Notes: a model not told the origin generated them from the letters alone. Positions 52,349-62,360 are shown, counted from the stretch's first letter. The stretch is 64,000 nt of DNA from Rhodococcus sp. AW25M09 (GCF_000333955.1 NZ_CAPS01000121.1:45839-109838), one strand, 5' to 3'. Made by a program: numbers and translations.

Positions 52349-53895
52349 GTTCGGCGATGACGAGCCCCATCTTGGAGATGCGCGGCATCACCAAGACGTT
52401 TCCCGGGGTCAAGGCCCTGCAGGACGTTACGCTGTCGGTCAGCCGCGGCGAGATTCATGCGATCTGCGGCGAGAACGGCGCAGGCAAGTCGACCCTGATG
52501 AAGGTGCTGTCGGGTGTCTATCCGCACGGAACCTTCGACGGCCAGATCGTGTTCGACGGTCGACCGTGCACGTTCTCCGACATCCGGAGCAGCGAAGCCG
52601 AGGGCATCGTCATCATCCACCAGGAACTGGCGCTGAGCCCGCATCTGTCCATTGCCGAGAACATCTTCCTCGGCAACGAGCGGTCGAGGCGCGGCTTCAT
52701 CGACTGGAACCGCACCAACTCCGAGGCCGCAGCCCTACTGGATCGGGTAGGGCTGCGGGAGAACCCCAGCACCGTGATCAGCGATCTCGGTGTCGGCAAA
52801 CAACAACTCGTCGAGATCGCCAAGGCACTGTCCAAGAACGTGACACTGCTCATTCTCGACGAACCGACTGCAGCACTCAATGATTCGGATTCGGCCCACC
52901 TGCTGGAGTTGTTGCGTGGTCTGCGAGACGCAGGAATTACGTCTGTGATCATCTCGCACAAGCTCAACGAGATCGCGGCCATTGCGGACCGGACCACAAT
53001 CATCCGGGACGGAAAGACAATCCAGACGCTGGACATGCGAGACCCCGATGTCACCGAGGATCGGATCATCTCGCTCATGGTCGGCCGCGATCTCGAGCAC
53101 CGGTTCCCACCCCACGAATCCACCGTGGGTGAGGAGGTTCTGAGAATCGAGGACTGGACCGTACACAGCCCCACCCAGCACGGACGAACCGTCGTCGACG
53201 GGGCGAACCTCACGCTGCGCCGCGGTGAGATCGTCGGTCTCGCCGGTTTGATGGGTGCCGGACGTACCGAGTTGGCGATGAGTGTCTTCGGCCGAAGTTA
53301 CGGCATCGACATCTCGGGCCGGTTGTACAAGTACGGCAAAGAGATTCACGTGAAATCCGTGAGCGACGCCATCCATCATGGAATTGCATATGCCACCGAG
53401 GATCGAAAACGATACGGCCTCAACCTGATCGACGACATCAAACGCAATATCTCCACCGCGGCACTGGACAAACTGGTGACCGGCGGATTCGTCGACGACA
53501 ACCAGGAATATCGCGTTGCCGAGGGCTTCCGCAAGAGCATGAACATCAAGGCACCGAACGTCTCGTCCGTGGTCGGCAAGCTCTCCGGCGGCAATCAACA
53601 GAAGGTCGTGCTGAGCAAATGGATCTTCAGCGATCCCGATGTGCTCATTCTCGACGAGCCGACACGTGGAATCGACGTCGGCGCGAAGTTCGAAATCTAT
53701 TCCATCATCAACGATCTCGCCGACGCCGGGAAGGCAGTTCTGGTTATCTCGTCGGAACTCCCGGAGCTGCTCGGACTGTGCGACCGGATCTATGCGCTGT
53801 CCGCAGGCCGAATCACCGGCGAGGTGACCCGCAACAACGCGACGCAGGAATCTCTCATGCATCTCATGACCCGTGGAACAGGAGTACTTCGATGA
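52345..53895 (+). CDS. mmsA: Multiple-monosaccharide ABC transporter ATP-binding protein
   Basis: A 516-aa tandem ABC ATPase of the sugar (CUT2) family. N-half Walker A is GENGAGKST and Walker B is [11 protein letters not shown]. The second half has a degenerate Walker A (GLMGAGRTE), normal for this family, with signature LSGGNQQKV and Walker [13 protein letters not shown]. The GTG start overlaps chvE; an in-frame ATG at 52357 is an alternative. It overlaps the permease gene by ATGA. Energizes uptake of the sugars bound by ChvE. Confidence 0.94.
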   Translation: MSSAMTSPILEMRGITKTFPGVKALQDVTLSVSRGEIHAICGENGAGKSTLMKVLSGVYPHGTFDGQIVFDGRPCTFSDIRSSEAEGIVIIHQELALSPHLSIAENIFLGNERSRRGFIDWNRTNSEAAALLDRVGLRENPSTVISDLGVGKQQLVEIAKALSKNVTLLILDEPTAALNDSDSAHLLELLRGLRDAGITSVIISHKLNEIAAIADRTTIIRDGKTIQTLDMRDPDVTEDRIISLMVGRDLEHRFPPHESTVGEEVLRIEDWTVHSPTQHGRTVVDGANLTLRRGEIVGLAGLMGAGRTELAMSVFGRSYGIDISGRLYKYGKEIHVKSVSDAIHHGIAYATEDRKRYGLNLIDDIKRNISTAALDKLVTGGFVDDNQEYRVAEGFRKSMNIKAPNVSSVVGKLSGGNQQKVVLSKWIFSDPDVLILDEPTRGIDVGAKFEIYSIINDLADAGKAVLVISSELPELLGLCDRIYALSAGRITGEVTRNNATQESLMHLMTRGTGVLR

Positions 53896-55220
53896 ATCAG
53901 CTGTCGAGCATCCGGGGGCTGCTCACTCGAAACCTGCGCCAGAGCGGGATTTTCATCGCCTTCGCGTTGATCATCGCGCTGTTCACCGTTCTCACCGGTG
54001 GCCAACTCCTGGTGCCGCAGAACATCAGCAACATGGTGGTCCAGAACTCCTACATTCTGATCCTGGCCATCGGCATGGTGGTGATCATCATCGCCGGCCA
54101 CATCGACCTCTCCGTCGGATCGGTCGTCGCGGCAACGGGAGCGATCTCGGGTGTCCTGATGGTCCAGCAGAACGTGCCGTGGCCACTGGCTGTCCTGATC
54201 ACGCTGATCGTCGGCGGTCTGATCGGGGCCTGGCAGGGCTATTGGGTTGCCTACTTCGGCATTCCGGCCTTCATCGTGACCCTGGCAGGCATGCTCATCT
54301 TCCGAGCAGTCACGCTCATCGTTCTCGGGAACCAGGGCATCGGGCCGTTTCCAGGACCGGTACGCACCCTCGCCAACGGCTTCCTCCCCGGGTTCTTGGG
54401 CAACGTGGGCCTCGGGCCGCTCGGCGGGGCGGATCTGTTCACCTTGCTCGTCGCCGTCCTCGCCGTTGCCGGAATCGTGTTCACCCAGTGGCGTTCGCGG
54501 ACGGCACGGCAGAAGTACGGGCAGACGGTGGAAGCGATGCCACTGTTCCTGGCCAAGATGATCCTGGCCGGTGGGCTGGTGCTCGCGATCGCTGTTCAGC
54601 TGGCTCGCTTCAAGAACCTGCCGTACGTGCTGATCCTCCTCGCGGTGTTGGTGATGGGCTACTCCACGCTGGCCGGCAAGACCGTCTTCGGCCGGCACGT
54701 GTACGCCATCGGCGGCAACATCCACGCCGCGTCGCTGTCCGGAATCAAGGTCAAGCCGGTGACCTTCTGGATCTTCGTCAACATGGGCGTCCTGTCCGCT
54801 CTCGCCGGCATAATTTTCGCCGGCCGACTCAATCAGGCGGGCCCCACTGCAGGCAACGGCTTCGAACTCGACGCGATCGCGGCGGCCTTCATCGGCGGCG
54901 CAGCGGTCCAGGGCGGCGTCGGACGCATCGTCGGCGCGCTCACCGGCGGACTCATCATTGCGGTGATCAACAGCGGAATGTCACTCATCGGCTCGCCCAG
55001 TGAGCGCGTTCAGCTCGTCAAGGGCCTGGTCCTTCTCGCCGCGGTCGCATTCGACATCTGGACCAAACGCCGGGCGGCCAGCGGTCGAGGCAGCAAGGGC
55101 GAGAAGACTGCGCCGCCGGCCAACTATCTCGGCCTGCCCGTCCCGCCCGAGATGCTCACCGGAGCCGAACCTCACAAGCCTGCACCCACCACGACCGCGG
55201 CGGCGAACACACCCACATGA
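53892..55220 (+). CDS. mmsB: Multiple-monosaccharide ABC transporter permease
   Basis: A 442-aa CUT2-type permease (GguB/MmsB) with about 10-11 predicted helices. It has [11 protein letters not shown], the conserved EAA-like region near [15 protein letters not shown], and [16 protein letters not shown]. The C-terminal 45 residues are a hydrophilic Pro/Ala/Thr tail. Start at the ATGA overlap with the ATPase gene is clear. One membrane subunit per operon, so it should act as a homodimer. The LacI regulator follows 57 bp later. Confidence 0.94.
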   Translation: MNQLSSIRGLLTRNLRQSGIFIAFALIIALFTVLTGGQLLVPQNISNMVVQNSYILILAIGMVVIIIAGHIDLSVGSVVAATGAISGVLMVQQNVPWPLAVLITLIVGGLIGAWQGYWVAYFGIPAFIVTLAGMLIFRAVTLIVLGNQGIGPFPGPVRTLANGFLPGFLGNVGLGPLGGADLFTLLVAVLAVAGIVFTQWRSRTARQKYGQTVEAMPLFLAKMILAGGLVLAIAVQLARFKNLPYVLILLAVLVMGYSTLAGKTVFGRHVYAIGGNIHAASLSGIKVKPVTFWIFVNMGVLSALAGIIFAGRLNQAGPTAGNGFELDAIAAAFIGGAAVQGGVGRIVGALTGGLIIAVINSGMSLIGSPSERVQLVKGLVLLAAVAFDIWTKRRAASGRGSKGEKTAPPANYLGLPVPPEMLTGAEPHKPAPTTTAAANTPT

Positions 55221-55277
55221 CCCGCGCGGACGCGCATGCTGTGATTGGCTGACGACAACGGACAGGAGCTGCACACG

Positions 55278-56291
55278 ATGACGCCGACCCGCGGACCGGC
55301 CATGACCGATGTCGCCCGGCTCGCCGGCGTATCCCACCAGACCGTCTCCCGCGTCATCAACGGTCATCCCAACGTGACCGAGACGACGAGAACGAAGGTG
55401 CATCAGGCGATCTCGGAGCTCGGATATCGGCCCAACACGGCCGCGCGCGCTCTGGTCACCGGCCGCAGTCGCACCATCGGAATCGTCGGCACCGGAAACG
55501 CGCTCTACGGCCCGGTGTCGACGCTCTACAGCGTCGAATACGCAGCGCGCCAAGCCGGTTACTCCGTCGTGGTCGGCGTTCCCACCTCCTTCGACGAGTC
55601 GGCCATCATCACCTGCGTCCGCAGGTTGCAGAAACAGGGTGTCGACGGAGTCGTCGTCATCGCCCCACTGCGAGCCGACGGCGGCGACATCGCCGATGTG
55701 GCGCGCGATCTTCCCCTGGTTGCCGTCGAGGGCTCACCGGTAGGCGATCTGGCCGTGGTCTCGGTCGACCAGATCGCCGGAGCACGAGCCGCCACCGCAC
55801 ACCTGCTCGAACTCGGGCACAGCGCGGTGTGGCACGTTGCCGGGCCCCTGGGTTGGTACGAGGCCGTCGACCGCGTGGCCGGTTGGCGCGCGGCCCACGA
55901 GGAGGCAGGCATCGAACCGCCACCCACCCTCAGCGGTGATTGGACCGCGAGATCGGGGTTCGCAGCCGGAAGCGAGCTGGCTCGGATCGCAGGCGTCACA
56001 GCGGTGTTCGCCGGCAACGACGCGATGGCGCTCGGGATGTTGCGGGCGCTGGAGGTACACGGGAAGCGAGTACCCCAGGACGTCAGCGTGGTCGGATTCG
56101 ACGATGTGCCCGACGCCGAATTCTTTTCACCACCGCTGACCACGATCCGCCAGGAGTTCAGCGAGGTCGGTATCAGGAGTGTCGAAATACTGCTGAGCCA
56201 GATCGATTCCGGGAGCCGAAGCACCCGACGCTCGAGCATCGAGCCGAGTTTGGTGATCAGGTCGAGCACCGACGCGGCCCCACGTGGATGA
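55278..56291 (+). CDS. LacI family transcriptional regulator
   Basis: A 337-aa repressor. The N-terminal helix-turn-helix and hinge are complete (MTDVARLAGVSHQTVSRVIN, then LGYRPNTAARALVTGRSRTIG). The C-terminal half is a sugar-binding fold with DAMALGMLRAL and VSVVGFDDVPDAEFFSPPLTTI. The ATG at 55278 has CAGGAG at a good distance; a longer in-frame start exists at 55245. It probably binds the two TGTTA-CGCTCACA operators in front of chvE and releases them on sensing the transported sugar or its derivative. Confidence 0.93.
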   Translation: MTPTRGPAMTDVARLAGVSHQTVSRVINGHPNVTETTRTKVHQAISELGYRPNTAARALVTGRSRTIGIVGTGNALYGPVSTLYSVEYAARQAGYSVVVGVPTSFDESAIITCVRRLQKQGVDGVVVIAPLRADGGDIADVARDLPLVAVEGSPVGDLAVVSVDQIAGARAATAHLLELGHSAVWHVAGPLGWYEAVDRVAGWRAAHEEAGIEPPPTLSGDWTARSGFAAGSELARIAGVTAVFAGNDAMALGMLRALEVHGKRVPQDVSVVGFDDVPDAEFFSPPLTTIRQEFSEVGIRSVEILLSQIDSGSRSTRRSSIEPSLVIRSSTDAAPRG

Positions 56292-56353
56292 GAATTCGTA
56301 GCACGGGTCGGGCGGGGAGTGAAGCCTGCGGAACGACCCGAGAACGCAGCCAC

Positions 56354-57925
56354 TCACATGCGGAGCTGGATCTCGACCAGTAGCCGTGCGTCGGAATCGG
56401 TGAGATCGAGATCGAGGATCTGCTCGATTCGGCGAATGCGGTAGCGCAAAGTGTTCGGGTGAACGTGCAGCCTCGCGGCAGCGGACCGAACGTCGCCGAA
56501 GCACGCCAGATATGTCTCGAGGCTTTCCCGCATCCTGGAGTCGCCCGAGGCATCGTATCGGTCGAGGGCGGCGATGCGAGGGTCTCGCAGCTGTTCGTGA
56601 TTCCCGATCAGTTCGAGGATTTCCCCCAGCAACACAGAGGTTCTCGACTCCTCGAGCGTGGTGACACGAACCTCCCCGGTGGTGCCGTCGAGTACTCGGT
56701 CCACCTCGAATCGGGCCACGGCAACTCCCTCGAGCTCGGCGATCGGGGCGGCCACCGCAGCGCGCAGCGCCAGCGAGGTCCGCGTCTCGATCCGACCGAC
56801 GGCATCGGCGGTCCAGGCCGCAATCGGTGTGCCCGACGCCACCCCGGTGAACAGCGCGTAAATTCTCTCCCCGATGGTGGTGACCAAGGATTCGCGTCGA
56901 AATGCGCTGGCGTGCAGTCGGATCGCGGGTGCCATGGCACTGATGTCGAATTCTCCACAGGCAGCGAATCCGACGACGGCCGCCGATCCGGAGGTCGGTA
57001 TCGACAGCGCCGACGCCAGCGACGGGACGTCCACTCCGCCGCCATGTGCCCCGAGGAGGCGTTGGATCTGCAGGGTCTCGTTGGTGGGGGCATTCGCGAT
57101 GCGGGTGATCAATCGGGCTGCGACGGCCGAGGCACCGCTCAGCACCGCATCGGCGTCGACGGCGAGTGGGGTGGCACCCTCCTGCACCCAGATCGTCCCG
57201 AGAGTCGTGGGACTACGGGACAGTCGACGTATACCCACGGCCAGTCGTCGTCGAATCTCCAGCTCGGGATCGGCCGGTACGTCGATGACGTCGTCGGTGC
57301 GACGCAGGCGATCGAACACACCGCGCTCGTGCAGCCTGCGTAGATAGTCGGTCGGCCCTTCGCGACCGAGGATCGACAGCGTTCTCAATTCGTCGGCTGC
57401 GTCGTCCGATGCCGAGTAGGCCAGCACGTGTGAGCGCTCGTCTTCGATGCTCACCATGCCTTTCGTCAGTGACGCCACCGTCTGGGCCAGCTCGTACAGG
57501 TCGGTGTCGGCCCCGAAGGTGGCGTCGTCGGGACCGTTCGTTCGCACCTGGTCGAGAACTCCGCGCGTCATCGACAGCAGCAGCTCCCAGCGCGTCTGAC
57601 GGTGTACGGCCACCAATGCGATGCCGGTCTCGCGCGCCCCATGGGCCAGTGCTGCGGAGTCGGCCACCTTGGTCAGCACCGCGAGCGGTCTGTCCGCCGC
57701 GGCGCGCAGCGCGAGGTCGTCGAACCACCGGACCACGTCGGCCTCGGTGACGCCCACCAGCAGCGTCAGATCGGCGGAGACCCCTGGTGGCAGGCGCAGA
57801 TCGTCGGCGTCGAGCAACGCCACGGAGTCGACGGCCATGTCGATTCCTGCGGGGGCGAGCACGAGTTCGACGACTGCGCTGTGCAGAGATGTCAGCAAGG
57901 ATCGCAGCGAGACTGCATTGGCCAT
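56354..57925 (-). CDS. PucR-family regulator, probable proline-catabolism activator
   Basis: A 523-aa regulator. The N-terminal half is a PucR/CdaR-type sensory region (about 1-300), followed by a GGDEF-like PucR segment, and the C-terminal helix-turn-helix spans about 465-515 (SLETYLACFGDVRSAAARLH, then HPNTLRYRIRRIEQILDLDL). Divergent from pruA-pruB with a 99-bp gap. In mycobacteria a PucR-type protein next to the pru genes activates them with proline, so the same role is expected here. It converges on the LacI gene with a 62-bp gap. Confidence 0.9.
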   Translation of the reverse strand: MANAVSLRSLLTSLHSAVVELVLAPAGIDMAVDSVALLDADDLRLPPGVSADLTLLVGVTEADVVRWFDDLALRAAADRPLAVLTKVADSAALAHGARETGIALVAVHRQTRWELLLSMTRGVLDQVRTNGPDDATFGADTDLYELAQTVASLTKGMVSIEDERSHVLAYSASDDAADELRTLSILGREGPTDYLRRLHERGVFDRLRRTDDVIDVPADPELEIRRRLAVGIRRLSRSPTTLGTIWVQEGATPLAVDADAVLSGASAVAARLITRIANAPTNETLQIQRLLGAHGGGVDVPSLASALSIPTSGSAAVVGFAACGEFDISAMAPAIRLHASAFRRESLVTTIGERIYALFTGVASGTPIAAWTADAVGRIETRTSLALRAAVAAPIAELEGVAVARFEVDRVLDGTTGEVRVTTLEESRTSVLLGEILELIGNHEQLRDPRIAALDRYDASGDSRMRESLETYLACFGDVRSAAARLHVHPNTLRYRIRRIEQILDLDLTDSDARLLVEIQLRM

Positions 57926-58024
57926 GCGAACAAGTAGATCACGGATTCTTTGGCCGATGAGCTGATTGAACGGTCTTCGGATCGGACTTCAATGGGCTTC
58001 ACACATCGAAGACGAGGAGCAGCC

Positions 58025-59674
58025 ATGGACGCCGTCACATCGGTCCCCACCCCCACCAACGAGCCGGTCAACACCTACGCACCGGGGAGCGCGGAACGCG
58101 CCCGCCTGCGGACCCACCTGAACGAACTCCGGACCTCGCCCATCGAGATCAAACAGGTCATCGGCGGAGTCCACCGTCATGCCGACGGCCCCGTGGAGAA
58201 CGTCGTCGAGCCGCACCGGCACTCGTCGATCATCGGCAGTTTCACCAATGCCGGCCCGCAGGATGTCCGCGATGCCATCGAAGCCGCGAGCGCAGCAGCC
58301 CCGATGTGGCGGGACCTCCCCTTCGACGAGCGCGCGGCCGTCTTCCTGCGCGCGGCCGATCTCCTGGCCGGACCGTGGCGCGAAAGAATCGCTGCTGCCA
58401 CGATGCTCGGTCAGTCCAAGTCGGCATACCAGGCCGAGATCGATACCCCCTGCGAGCTGATCGACTTCTGGCGCTTCAACGTCGCGTTCGCTCGGCAGAT
58501 CCTCGCCGATCAGCCGGTATCGGCACCGGGAGTGTGGAATCGCCTCGAATACCGTCCGCTCGAGGGTTTCGTCTACGCCATCACCCCGTTCAATTTCACC
58601 GCCATCGCGGGCAACCTCCCCACCGCACCTGCGCTGATGGGCAACACCGTGTTGTGGAAGCCTTCTCCGACGCAGGCCGTGGCCGCGTACCTGACGATGC
58701 AACTTCTCGAAGCTGCCGGACTGCCGGCCGGAGTGATCAACCTGGTGCTCGGCGACGGGCCGATGGTCTCCGAGGTGGCGCTGGCCGATCCGCGCATGGC
58801 CGGCATCCACTTCACCGGATCCACCGCGACGTTCCAGACCCTGTGGCGCGAGGTGGGCAACAACATCTCGAACTACAACTCCTACCCACGCCTCGTCGGC
58901 GAGACCGGAGGTAAGGACTTCATCGTGGCGCACAGCTCCGCCGATCCGGATGTGCTGACCACGGCCATGATTCGCGGTGCCTACGACTTCCAGGGCCAAA
59001 AGTGCTCGGCGGCGTCGCGGGCCTTCGTGCCGAAATCGCTGTGGGCAACGATGGGCGAATCGTTCATCGAGCAGGTATCGGCGCTGAAGTACGGCGACGT
59101 GGCCGACCTGTCGAACTACGGCGGGGCCGTCATCGACCGAAAGGCGTTCGACCGCAACGCGGCTGCTATCGATCGCGCGAAGTCCGTGCCCAGCTTGACG
59201 ATCGCCGCCGGCGGCACGTACGACGACTCCGAGGGATACTTCGTCTCCCCCACCGTTCTCCTCGGCGACGACCCCACCGACGAGGCCTTCACCACCGAGT
59301 ACTTCGGACCGATCCTCGCCGTGCACGTCTACGACGACAGCAAGCCCGACGCCTACGCCGAGATCCTGCGTACCGTCGACACCGGATCGAAGTACGCACT
59401 GACCGGAGCAGTCATCGCAACCGATCGCGCTGCCGTCGAACAGGCCCATGCGGCATTGCGATTCGCGGCCGGAAACTTCTACGTCAACGACAAACCGACC
59501 GGCGCAGTGGTGGGTCAGCAACCGTTCGGTGGCGCCCGCGCGTCGGGAACCAACGACAAGGCCGGGTCACTCCAGAACCTGCTGCGCTGGACCTCGGCGC
59601 GCACTGTCAAGGAAACCTTCGTCCCCCCGACCACCCATGGCTACCCACATCAGGAAGGCGAGGGCCTGCGATGA
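58025..59674 (+). CDS. pruA: L-glutamate gamma-semialdehyde (delta-1-pyrroline-5-carboxylate) dehydrogenase
   Basis: A 549-aa aldehyde dehydrogenase of the PruA/ALDH4 family that turns glutamate semialdehyde into glutamate. It has the N-proximal PIEIKQVIGGVH, RLEYRPLEGFVYAITPFNF, GFTGS-equivalent IHFTGSTATFQ, catalytic Glu in GETGGKDF and Cys in FQGQKCSAASRAF. ATG 58025 has GAGGAGC upstream; an ORF extension to 57950 lacks family similarity. It overlaps pruB by ATGA, placing the two steps of proline oxidation in one transcript. Confidence 0.96.
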   Translation: MDAVTSVPTPTNEPVNTYAPGSAERARLRTHLNELRTSPIEIKQVIGGVHRHADGPVENVVEPHRHSSIIGSFTNAGPQDVRDAIEAASAAAPMWRDLPFDERAAVFLRAADLLAGPWRERIAAATMLGQSKSAYQAEIDTPCELIDFWRFNVAFARQILADQPVSAPGVWNRLEYRPLEGFVYAITPFNFTAIAGNLPTAPALMGNTVLWKPSPTQAVAAYLTMQLLEAAGLPAGVINLVLGDGPMVSEVALADPRMAGIHFTGSTATFQTLWREVGNNISNYNSYPRLVGETGGKDFIVAHSSADPDVLTTAMIRGAYDFQGQKCSAASRAFVPKSLWATMGESFIEQVSALKYGDVADLSNYGGAVIDRKAFDRNAAAIDRAKSVPSLTIAAGGTYDDSEGYFVSPTVLLGDDPTDEAFTTEYFGPILAVHVYDDSKPDAYAEILRTVDTGSKYALTGAVIATDRAAVEQAHAALRFAAGNFYVNDKPTGAVVGQQPFGGARASGTNDKAGSLQNLLRWTSARTVKETFVPPTTHGYPHQEGEGLR

Positions 59675-60615
59675 CCACCGTGCTGAGCAATCCCCTCCGG
59701 CCTGCGCTGCTGGCGGCGGCGCGATCGTCGACACTGCAGACGACTCTCACGCGGCTGCGCGCCACCCGATCTCTCGTCGACCGCTTCGTGGCGGGAGAAT
59801 CGGAACCTGCGGCCGTCGCCGCCGTGGACACTCTCCTGGCCTCGGGCCGGTTCGTCTCGGTGGACTATCTCGGTGAGGACACCACCGACAGCGCCCTGGC
59901 CACCGCCACCGTCGAGTCGTACCTGTCACTGATACAACGCTTTTCGAGCAGGGAGACCAGCGGACGGGCCCTGGAGGTCTCGCTCAAGTTGTCTGCGCTG
60001 GGCCAGGGAATCGACCGAAGCCTCGCCCTCGAGAATGCGCGCACGATCTGCACGGCCGCGGAAGCGGCCGGGGTGTGGGTGACGGTGGACGCCGAGGACC
60101 ACACGACCACCGATTCGACCCTGTCGATCGTGCGTGAACTCCGCGTGGACTTTCCTGATCTGGGCACGGTGTTGCAGGCCTATCTGAGACGAACCGAGGC
60201 GGACTGCGTCGACCTGTCCGGACCGAGATCTCGGATCCGACTGTGCAAGGGGGCGTACAACGAACCGTCGTCGGTGGCATTTCAGGGCACGCGGGAGGTG
60301 TCCGACTCCTACCTCCGATGCCTGCAGGTTCTGATGAACGGACGTGGCTACCCGATGGTGGCCTCGCACGACCCGGAGATGATCGAGGCGGCGGAACGGT
60401 TCGCGTCGGCCGCAGGCAGGTCGTCCGAGGACTTCGAGTTCCAGATGCTCTACGGGATACGCGATCAGGAACAACGTCGACTCGTCGCTGCCGATCGGCA
60501 CGTTCGCGTCTATGTGCCGTACGGAGAGCAGTGGTACGGCTACTTCATGCGCAGACTGGCCGAGCGACCCGCAAACCTGATGTTCTTCGCGCGATCGCTT
60601 CTCTCGCGCAAGTAG
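59671..60615 (+). CDS. pruB: Proline dehydrogenase
   Basis: A 314-aa monofunctional FAD-dependent proline dehydrogenase, which oxidizes proline to pyrroline-5-carboxylate at the membrane. It has the TIM-barrel motifs LEVSLKLSALGQGID, VTVDAEDHTTTD, LQAYLRRTEAD, RIRLCKGAYNEP, the MVASHDPEMIE stretch, FQMLYGIR and YVPYGEQWYGYFMRRLAERP. The size matches the short actinobacterial PruB enzymes. ATG start overlaps pruA. Transcription probably ends in the repeat-containing gap after it. Confidence 0.96.
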   Translation: MTTVLSNPLRPALLAAARSSTLQTTLTRLRATRSLVDRFVAGESEPAAVAAVDTLLASGRFVSVDYLGEDTTDSALATATVESYLSLIQRFSSRETSGRALEVSLKLSALGQGIDRSLALENARTICTAAEAAGVWVTVDAEDHTTTDSTLSIVRELRVDFPDLGTVLQAYLRRTEADCVDLSGPRSRIRLCKGAYNEPSSVAFQGTREVSDSYLRCLQVLMNGRGYPMVASHDPEMIEAAERFASAAGRSSEDFEFQMLYGIRDQEQRRLVAADRHVRVYVPYGEQWYGYFMRRLAERPANLMFFARSLLSRK

Positions 60616-60641
60616 CCGGTTCACCCGAGACCTGGATGCCG

Positions 60642-60730
60642 CGAATGCGCGCGCGTTTGCCAGGTGCTCGCGAATTCTCATCGTTTCCGAGCAGATTTCG
60701 CGAGCGTTCGACGAATGCGCGCGCGTCTGC
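60642..60730. repeat. Paired direct repeats enclosing an inverted repeat (REP-like)
   Basis: Near-identical 19-bp sequences CGAATGCGCGCGCGTYTGC stand 70 bp apart (60642-60660 and 60712-60730). Between them, CTCGCGAA (60667-60674) and TTCGCGAG (60697-60704) form an 8-bp inverted repeat. This fills most of the 195-bp gap after pruB. I cannot name the element; a transcription terminator or REP-type unit is possible. Confidence 0.5.
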
Positions 60731-60810
60731 GAACCGAGGAAGCCGGCTGCCGTTCGTCCTCGGCGTTCCACCGTGGATTAGCTTCTGCGACATCGGGGCA
60801 CCCTGACTGC

Positions 60811-60999
60811 ATGGCAAACTACAGAGTTATCGATCCGCACGGAACCGTCGTCGACACCAAGGACATCTCCAGTTCAGAGGATGCGCACGCCTGGTTCAAG
60901 GACAGCCGCGCAGACAACGAGGACCTGGGGTGGCGACTCGAAGTCGAGCACGACGGCGAGTGGGCGTTCTTCAGCGATTCCGAGGGAACGAAAGACTAG
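60811..60999 (+). CDS. Small acidic protein of unknown function
   Basis: A 62-aa protein (MANYRVIDPHGTVVDTKDIS ...) rich in Asp, Glu and aromatic residues and ending SEGTKD. I do not recognise it. The pattern VIDPHGTVVDTKDI suggests a small beta-strand fold rather than a membrane or DNA-binding protein. The start follows a weak purine-rich stretch. It is isolated between pruB and a strong terminator, so it is its own unit. Confidence 0.6.
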   Translation: MANYRVIDPHGTVVDTKDISSSEDAHAWFKDSRADNEDLGWRLEVEHDGEWAFFSDSEGTKD

Positions 61000-61020
61000 T
61001 TCTACAGCGCTGACACACTT

Positions 61021-61067
61021 TCGGACGATCCTGCACCCCCGTTGAACCGTGGGGCAGGATCGTCCGA
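61021..61067. terminator. Long hairpin terminator after the small acidic protein gene
   Basis: TCGGACGATCCTG and CAGGATCGTCCGA form a 13-bp perfect stem, extended by CCCC/GGGG pairing near a short loop. It is 22 bp after the small gene's stop and 101 bp before the stop of the opposing STAS gene, so it may serve both directions. Confidence 0.75.
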
Positions 61068-61167
61068 TTGTGCGTAGTAGAGCAAGTCGAGATGCTGCTG
61101 AACCGACAGTGGGCAGCCCCGGATTCGGAACTGCCCACCTCTTGTCACGGCGTTGAACGCCGGGGTT

Positions 61168-61569
61168 TTACTGGTCGTTCGAGGGACGCGCCGTCGGGAT
61201 CACGGACTCGAGGTCTGCGACCTGCAGCAGACGCGAGACCGAGCGCCCTGCGACGACCGACCAGGTTGCGCCGATGCCGGCCGTGTAGTCACGGACCGCA
61301 TCGAAGACTGTGAGGCCTGCAATGCCGAAGAAGTCGACATCGGCCAAATTGAGGGTCACATGCCGCTTGCTGGACACACGACTGCACACGAAATCGGAGA
61401 ACATGGGCGCACTGCGCATGTCGATATCCCCGTGCACTGCGACCACGAGTGACCCGTCGGGGCCGTCGTGCGCGGTGAAGATTGCTCCGGTTGCTGCGAC
61501 GGACACGGACTTCTCCGCGACGGCCCCCGGGGTGGTTCGGACTTTGTTGCCTTGTGATTCAACACTCAT
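61168..61569 (-). CDS. STAS-domain protein (anti-anti-sigma type) without phospho-serine
   Basis: A 133-aa STAS protein with the strand-helix core VVAVHGDIDMRSAPMF ... HVTLNLADVDFFGIAGLTVF. In anti-anti-sigma factors the loop reads D-S-S/x-G with a phosphorylated Ser; here it is GIAGL, with Ile83 and Ala84 instead. It cannot be switched off by the usual anti-sigma kinase, or has another function. No anti-sigma factor or sigma factor gene is adjacent. The ATG at 61569 is used; the frame is open four codons further. The 199-bp region upstream to the MarR gene holds only a short ORF that I reject. Confidence 0.85.
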   Translation of the reverse strand: MSVESQGNKVRTTPGAVAEKSVSVAATGAIFTAHDGPDGSLVVAVHGDIDMRSAPMFSDFVCSRVSSKRHVTLNLADVDFFGIAGLTVFDAVRDYTAGIGATWSVVAGRSVSRLLQVADLESVIPTARPSNDQ

Positions 61570-61768
61570 GGCAGATCCCATCGATCGGTCGAACTGAAAG
61601 GGGAAACCGAGTGACGTAGCGGGAGCACATTGCTGCTCGACCCGAGACGCTGACTTCGCTGCGTTTCCCCGTGACCGGCTGTTAGCTCAACCGAGAGCAA
61701 CCCTACGGCACCGGCGGCGTCAGCGTCCAGCAATGGCTCGAGTAGTTCGCCCACCAGCGGCGCGAGCA

Positions 61769-62266
61769 TCACACCGGGCGGGTGCGCTCCGCGCGGCGGT
61801 TGCTACCGAGCTCGGAGTGGTGTTCTCGCATGGCACCGATGAGGGCTTCGAACACCCGGTGCGCGGCGGCGAGATCGGCATCGGGAATGTCGCTCAACGC
61901 GGCGCTGGTGCGCATGCCGAGGGGTCCGAAGAAGCCTCGGGCAACCTCCATCCCGTGCTCGTCGTAACGCAGGATGACCTTGCGCCGGTCCGAGGCGTCG
62001 GATTCTCGTCGGATGTGACCCGAGGCGATCATGCGCTCGACGAGGTAGGTCATGGCCGCCGAGGACAGCCCCAACATGGTGCCCAACTCCCCGGCGGTCA
62101 GGGGCGAACCCTCGACGTCGGCGACCATCACATGCAGCAGCGCGCGAAAGTCGTTGGGCCGCAGGCTGTGTAAGGCACCGAACACTTGGCCGATCTGCTC
62201 GGACACCGAAGACAGCGCTCGGAGATCCGCAGATATTGCGGATTCGAGGTGGTTTCGGTCGGCCAT
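61769..62266 (-). CDS. MarR family transcriptional regulator
   Basis: A 165-aa winged-helix repressor: PNDFRALLHVMVADVEGSP, then LTAGELGTMLGLSSAAMTYLVERMIASG and the wing SDRRKVILRYDEHG. It is divergent from the MMPL transporter with a 94-bp gap that holds a perfect ATTCAG-TTG-CTGAAT palindrome. Such pairs usually form a repressor and its efflux target, so it is probably autoregulated and derepressed by the transporter's substrate or a toxic compound. Confidence 0.92.
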   Translation of the reverse strand: MADRNHLESAISADLRALSSVSEQIGQVFGALHSLRPNDFRALLHVMVADVEGSPLTAGELGTMLGLSSAAMTYLVERMIASGHIRRESDASDRRKVILRYDEHGMEVARGFFGPLGMRTSAALSDIPDADLAAAHRVFEALIGAMREHHSELGSNRRAERTRPV

Positions 62267-62318
62267 GTCGGTGGTAACTCCTTCGCTACGTTCATGGTCA
62301 GAGTACTGCCCGAAACCG

Positions 62319-62333
62319 ATTCAGTTGCTGAAT
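62319..62333. promoter_or_regulatory. Palindromic operator between MarR and the MMPL transporter
   Basis: ATTCAG-TTG-CTGAAT: 6-bp perfect arms around a 3-bp centre, 28 bp before the MMPL start and about 50 bp before the MarR start. Position and shape fit a MarR-family operator. Confidence 0.65.
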
Positions 62334-62360
62334 ATCTAAGAAAATGAGATTGTTTGCAAC

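Noticed and set aside
61566..61772. Short minus-strand ORF (68 codons) between the STAS and MarR genes
   Set aside because: No ribosome site, no similarity; overlaps the expected promoter of the STAS gene.
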